This document shows, in pieces, positions 5,840 to 9,921 of a stretch of DNA of 9,921 nucleotides; positions within the stretch are counted from its first letter, which is position 1; each line of letters starts with the position of its first letter. Below the pieces are notes generated by a model. It did no database searches. It saw only the letters and a program-made list of their open reading frames with translations, and was not told the origin of the DNA. Made by a program: the position numbers and the translations under genes. This stretch comes from an uncultured Porphyromonadaceae bacterium (GTDB taxonomy: Bacteria; Bacteroidota; Bacteroidia; Bacteroidales; Muribaculaceae): assembly GCA_900549445.1 (NCBI GenBank), contig UROS01000081.1:1-9921 (forward strand), in the 5' to 3' direction.

Positions 5840-8800
5840 ATGGAAAATGTAAAGAAACTCTTTCGATGCATTTTGCTCCTGCTGTTCTGCGTCGGACTCG
5901 GTTCGGCGCGGGCACATGCCGACACGGTGAGGGGCACGGTGGTCGATGATACCGGTGAGCCTCTCATCGGTGTGTCGGTACTTCTGAAAGGGTCTTCGCA
6001 AGGAATTGCGACAGATCTCGACGGACAGTATACTCTTAATGTTCCCGACGCCAAAAAAGCTGTGCTCAGCTTCTCGTATGTGGGCATGGTTTCGCAGGAT
6101 GTTAACGTAAACGGCCGCAGTGTGGTCGACGTAACCATGAAATCCGACTCGGAGGTACTCGACGAGGTTGTGGTAGTGGGTTACGGTCAGCAGAAAAAGG
6201 CTTCGGTTGTGGGTGCGATCACCCAGACCTCAGGCGAAGTACTCGAGCGTGCCGCCGGTATCCATGATATCAGCAACGCCCTGACCGGTAATCTTCCGGG
6301 CGTAATCACCGAGACTTCGTCGGGTATGCCCGGCGAGGAAAGCGCGAAGATTACTATCCGTGGTGCGAGCTCATGGAACAACAGTACGCCCCTCGTGCTT
6401 GTCGACGGTATAGAGCGCGATATGAACAGTGTCGACGTCAGCTCCGTCCAGACCATTTCCGTCCTCAAGGATGCCTCTGCTACCGCAGTCTACGGTGTGA
6501 AAGGTGCAAACGGCGTCGTCCTCATCACCACCAAGCGCGGCGAGGAGGGCAAGGCCCGCATCGGCGTAAGCTTCACCGCCACTATGAAGTCGGCATCGAA
6601 GCTCCCCAACAAGATGGATTCCTACGACGCTCTGCGCGTGCGCAACACGGCAGTGCTCCATGAACTCGCCCTGATGCCGAGCTCATGGGAATATATGACC
6701 CCCTATGCCGTTCTCGACAAATACCGCAATCCCTCGAGCCTCGAGGAATCGGAGCGCTATCCCAACGTCGACTGGCAGGACTATCTGTTCCGCGACAACG
6801 CAATGGCCTACAACGGAAGCGTGACAATCGGCGGCGGCACAAAGTTCGTGCGCTACTTCGCAGCCATCGATTTCGTGCACGAAGGTGACCTTTTCAAGGA
6901 ACTCGACGGCGGCCGCGGTTATCAGACCGGATTCGGCTACAATCGTATAAACGCCCGTTCCAACCTCGACTTCTCACTTACGCCGACAACAGTATTCAAG
7001 GTCAATATAGCCGGTTCGAGCGGTCAGAAACGTTCGCCCTGGCCTGCCTCCGGCTCCAATTTCGACCAGGCCAACTGGAACGACCAGCAGATGTGGGCAG
7101 GTGCATATACCACTCCTCCGGATGCGTTTCTTCCGATATATGCCGACGGCTCCTTCGGCTTCTATCCGCAGTTCCGCTCGCAGGTGGCAAACTCCGCCGA
7201 ATTGCTGATGACCGGCGGTTCGTTCAAGACCACTCAGACCCGAATCAATACCGACTTCGTGCTGGAGCAGAAACTCGACTTCATTACCAAGGGACTTAAT
7301 TTCCGCGGCATGATTGCATGGGACAACCGCTTTATGGAAGTAAAGCGAGGCATCAACGACGCCTACAAGTCGCCCCAGCGCAAATGGGTAAATCCGGCAA
7401 CCGGAGAAATTTCTCTCGACCAGCCTCAGAATACCCTCACCCACTTCGATTACCTCCCCGGCAACTCGTGGGGCATTCAGGCAGGCGAAATGGACGATAA
7501 TCAGACCATCCGTAACCTCAATTATCAGCTTCAGCTCAACTATTACCGCGAGTTCGGCCCCCACGACGTCGGTCTGACCGGCGTGTGGACCCGTCAGGAA
7601 GTGGCAACCGGCAAGATGATCCCCATCCGGAGAGAAGACTGGGTGTTCCGTGCCACCTATGCTTTCGACGGCCGTTATTTCTTAGAATACAACGGCGCTT
7701 ACAACGGCTCGGAGAAATTCGGTAAAGGCTACCGTTTCGGATTCTTCAACTCGGGCGCTGTCGGCTGGCGTATTTCTGAAGAAAAATTCTGGGAGCCCAT
7801 CCGCACCTGGTTCGACAATCTCAAGTTCCGCGCCTCATACGGTGAAATCGGTGATGATACCGGCGACCGCTTCCTCTATATGGATCAGTGGGCTTTCGGC
7901 GGCAACACCAAGATGAAAATCACAGGTTTCGGCGACGAGCCGGGTCATCGTTACGACGGCGGCTCCATCTATCAGTTCTACCGCCAGAGCGCGCTCGGCA
8001 ACCCCGACGCACACTGGGAAAAGGTGAAGAAACTCAACTTCGGTATCGACTATTCGTTCCTCAACGGCATGATTGCCGGTACGGTTGAAATTTTCAAGGA
8101 CAAACGTAACGACATCCTCATCAAGGGCGAGGATCGCTCGATGCCTACCTATTTCGGTCAGACTCCTCCAACAGCCAACCTTGGCAAGGCAGAGGTGAAG
8201 GGCTACGAACTCGAACTTCGCTTCAACAAAAACATTACCCGCGACCTGCGCCTCTGGGCGAACTTCAGCATGACCCACGCCGCCAACAAGATCATAGACC
8301 GCGACGATCCTGAACTTAAACCCGACTATCAGAAACAGGCAGGCTACGCCATCGGACAGTACCGTTCCCATATCAGCGGTGCTTTCCTCAATTCGTTCGA
8401 TGAACTTTACGGCAGTCCCGTACACGACGTGAACAACAATCACCGTCTGCCCGGCGACTACTATATCGTCGACTTCAATGGCGACGGCGTGGTCGATGTC
8501 CAGGATTCCGCTCCTTACGGCTACTCCGGCACCCCGCAGAACACCTACAACGCCACCATTGGTGTGGACTGGAAGGGCTTCAGCTGCTTCGCACAGTTCT
8601 ACGGTGTGACCAATGTTACCCGCGACGTGAACCTCACAAGCTTCAACAACCATATAGACAACGTGTACGACCTCGGCACATGGTGGAACGGCGTGTCGCT
8701 CGACGGTGACATCATGATTCCCCGCTGGTATTCGTCGGCCTCGGCCTACGCCAACGGCACCCAGTATCTCTACGACGGCTCTTACGTGCGTCTGAAGAAT

Positions 8801-9001
8801 GTTGAGGTAGCCTATACCTGGAACAGCGGATGGATCAAGAAACTTGGTCTCAGCCAGCTGAAAATATATCTCAACGGCAACAACCTCTGGGTGTGGACCC
8901 GCATGCCCGACGACCGCGAGTCGAACTTCTCGGGCGGTTCCGGTTCCGGTGCCTACCCGACGATGCGCCGCTACAACCTCGGCATCAAGTTCAACCTTTA
9001 A
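5840..9001 (+). CDS. susC-like: SusC/RagA-like TonB-dependent outer-membrane transporter
   Basis: Translation from 5840 gives 1053 residues. An in-frame extension back to 5705 overlaps the GH43 gene, whereas residues 1-27 from 5840 form a normal signal peptide ending ARAHA. A carboxypeptidase-regulatory-like domain follows at about 29-101 (VRGTVVDDTGEPLIGVSV), then the SusC-type DEVVVVGYG region (108-116) that includes the TonB box. The plug is about 120-235, with LPGV, ITIRG, PLVLVDGIERD and KDASATAVYGVKGANGV, and the rest is the barrel. There is no STN domain, so an anti-sigma/ECF circuit is not expected, in keeping with HTCS control. An Asp-rich calcium-loop-like motif (Asp878, Asn880, Asp882, Asp886, Asp889) lies in a late barrel segment. 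Together with SusD it should import oligosaccharides across the outer membrane. It is complete, and susD starts 6 bp after its stop. Confidence 0.96.
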   Translation: MENVKKLFRCILLLLFCVGLGSARAHADTVRGTVVDDTGEPLIGVSVLLKGSSQGIATDLDGQYTLNVPDAKKAVLSFSYVGMVSQDVNVNGRSVVDVTMKSDSEVLDEVVVVGYGQQKKASVVGAITQTSGEVLERAAGIHDISNALTGNLPGVITETSSGMPGEESAKITIRGASSWNNSTPLVLVDGIERDMNSVDVSSVQTISVLKDASATAVYGVKGANGVVLITTKRGEEGKARIGVSFTATMKSASKLPNKMDSYDALRVRNTAVLHELALMPSSWEYMTPYAVLDKYRNPSSLEESERYPNVDWQDYLFRDNAMAYNGSVTIGGGTKFVRYFAAIDFVHEGDLFKELDGGRGYQTGFGYNRINARSNLDFSLTPTTVFKVNIAGSSGQKRSPWPASGSNFDQANWNDQQMWAGAYTTPPDAFLPIYADGSFGFYPQFRSQVANSAELLMTGGSFKTTQTRINTDFVLEQKLDFITKGLNFRGMIAWDNRFMEVKRGINDAYKSPQRKWVNPATGEISLDQPQNTLTHFDYLPGNSWGIQAGEMDDNQTIRNLNYQLQLNYYREFGPHDVGLTGVWTRQEVATGKMIPIRREDWVFRATYAFDGRYFLEYNGAYNGSEKFGKGYRFGFFNSGAVGWRISEEKFWEPIRTWFDNLKFRASYGEIGDDTGDRFLYMDQWAFGGNTKMKITGFGDEPGHRYDGGSIYQFYRQSALGNPDAHWEKVKKLNFGIDYSFLNGMIAGTVEIFKDKRNDILIKGEDRSMPTYFGQTPPTANLGKAEVKGYELELRFNKNITRDLRLWANFSMTHAANKIIDRDDPELKPDYQKQAGYAIGQYRSHISGAFLNSFDELYGSPVHDVNNNHRLPGDYYIVDFNGDGVVDVQDSAPYGYSGTPQNTYNATIGVDWKGFSCFAQFYGVTNVTRDVNLTSFNNHIDNVYDLGTWWNGVSLDGDIMIPRWYSSASAYANGTQYLYDGSYVRLKNVEVAYTWNSGWIKKLGLSQLKIYLNGNNLWVWTRMPDDRESNFSGGSGSGAYPTMRRYNLGIKFNL

Positions 9002-9007
9002 TCATTC

Positions 9008-9921
9008 ATGGAATTTATGAAAAGAATATATAACGCACTCGCTGTTCTCGGCACTGCCGTGGCGATGCTTGGCTCTTTCAGCTCCTGCGAGGACTATCTC
9101 GACAAGGAACCCGACAGCGACGTATCGCCCGAGGCAGCGTTCAAGAACTTCAACAACATGCAGGGATACATTGAGGAAATCTACAACTGTATTCCCAACA
9201 AGGCTCTGGGATTCTGGACCACTGCATGGAACCTGGGTGACGACGAGATTCAGAACCCGGAGGCCGACGGTATTATCATCCATCAGATAGACCTCGGCAA
9301 CTATTATGCATGGCAGGGCAACTCACAGTTCTGGTTCGCAGCTGAGAAAAGCGGTCTGAACCCTACTTCTGACGACGCTTTCAACCACCGCCTCTACGGC
9401 CACGCATGGTATTGCATCGCCAAGTGCAACAAAGCACTCGCCAACATCGACAACCTCTTCGTCGGCTCATCCGAGGAAAAGAATATGCTTTTGGGGCAAC
9501 TTTACTTCTTCCGCGCCTGGTGGCATTTCGAGATGATGGAATACCTCGGCGGTCTTCCCTATATCACCGAGGAGATTCCCGCCGGCGAGTCGCCCCGTCT
9601 GGAGCGTCTGTCGTATCTCGAGTGTGCCGATCTTGCAGCCGCCGACTTCAAGAAAGCTGCGGAACTTCTTCCCGTTGACTGGGACAAGACCGATACCGGA
9701 AAGAAAACACTCGGCGACAACCAGCTGCGTATCAACAAGATTACCGCGCTGGCATATCTCGGCAAGAACTATCTCTGGGCAGCAAGTCCGCTGATGCAGC
9801 ACGGTGCTCAGACCGGAGGAAGCCGCACCTACGATTATTCGCCTGAATATGCCGCTCTCGCAGCCAAGGCTCTCGGCGAGATTATAACCCTCGTTGAGAA
9901 CGGTCAGACCCAGTATGAGTT
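9008..9921 (+). CDS. susD-like: SusD/RagB-like surface glycan-binding lipoprotein (partial, continues past position 9921)
   Basis: The frame is open for 304 codons to the right edge. SusD proteins are usually 500-650 residues, so about half is missing. The signal sequence ends in lipobox FSSC with Cys27, and the mature end CEDYLDKEPD is acidic, which fits lipoprotein export to the cell surface. Family motifs are MLLGQLYFFRAWWHFEMMEY (160-179) followed by LGGLPY, and the helix RINKITALAYLGKNYLWAAS (241-260), both part of the TPR-like scaffold. SusD forms a lid on SusC and binds the glycan. Its start is 6 bp after the susC stop, so the genes are translationally linked. An alternative ATG at 9017 (MKRIYNAL, lipid Cys at 24) is equally plausible as the true start. 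I keep 9008 because AATCATTCATG there is identical to the start region at 2151-2161. Confidence 0.95.
   Translation, partial: MEFMKRIYNALAVLGTAVAMLGSFSSCEDYLDKEPDSDVSPEAAFKNFNNMQGYIEEIYNCIPNKALGFWTTAWNLGDDEIQNPEADGIIIHQIDLGNYYAWQGNSQFWFAAEKSGLNPTSDDAFNHRLYGHAWYCIAKCNKALANIDNLFVGSSEEKNMLLGQLYFFRAWWHFEMMEYLGGLPYITEEIPAGESPRLERLSYLECADLAAADFKKAAELLPVDWDKTDTGKKTLGDNQLRINKITALAYLGKNYLWAASPLMQHGAQTGGSRTYDYSPEYAALAAKALGEIITLVENGQTQYE

Noticed and set aside
6974..7564. A 196-codon minus-strand open frame
   Set aside because: Antisense to susC, with no recognisable domain or start signals.
7835..8653. A 272-codon open frame on the minus strand
   Set aside because: It lies wholly antisense to the clearly coding susC barrel region and its translation is low-complexity Val/Ile/Glu-rich, as expected from a shadow of GC-rich codons.
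1..9921. CRISPR arrays, tRNA or rRNA genes, insertion sequences, phage or defence genes
   Set aside because: I saw no repeat-spacer pattern, RNA gene, transposase or terminal inverted repeats. All sizeable coding sequence is accounted for by the five PUL genes.

Overview
The window is a carbohydrate-utilisation locus (polysaccharide utilisation locus, PUL) of a Bacteroidota bacterium. The basis is an adjacent susC/susD-type pair, a divergent hybrid two-component sensor (HTCS) with a Reg_prop propeller ectodomain, two secreted GH43 glycosidases, Bacteroidota-style -7 promoter elements (TAnnTTTG) and start regions without Shine-Dalgarno sequences. Coding regions look fairly GC-rich and the gaps AT-rich. 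That would suit a gut Bacteroidales such as Muribaculaceae better than a typical Bacteroides, but this is only an impression.

Layout: positions 1-1950 (minus strand) hold the first 650 codons of the HTCS sensor, cut by the left edge. Positions 1951-2158 are a divergent control region with promoter elements on both strands, a tandem direct repeat and an inverted repeat. Positions 2159-3739 encode a GH43 enzyme with a Sec signal peptide. Positions 3740-4077 are a non-coding gap with two hairpins, one a good rho-independent terminator, followed by a second promoter region. Positions 4078-5799 encode a second GH43 enzyme, a predicted lipoprotein. Positions 5840-9001 encode a SusC-like TonB-dependent transporter, and positions 9008-9921 the first 304 codons of a SusD-like surface glycan-binding lipoprotein, cut by the right edge.

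Working model (inference): SusD captures oligosaccharides at the surface and SusC imports them. The two GH43 enzymes remove arabinofuranosyl and/or xylosyl units, probably in the periplasm. A released oligosaccharide binds the HTCS ectodomain, which activates the locus. The likely target is an arabinose- or xylose-containing plant glycan such as arabinoxylan, xyloglucan or arabinan; the sequence does not decide which.

The system type is familiar and I see no new enzyme class. The least expected signal is regulatory. A 16-bp sequence (15 of 16 identical) lies exactly 126 bp upstream of the start codon of both GH43 genes, and a terminator separates the two genes. This suggests two co-regulated transcription units rather than one operon. 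Most other long open frames are antisense shadows of these five genes.
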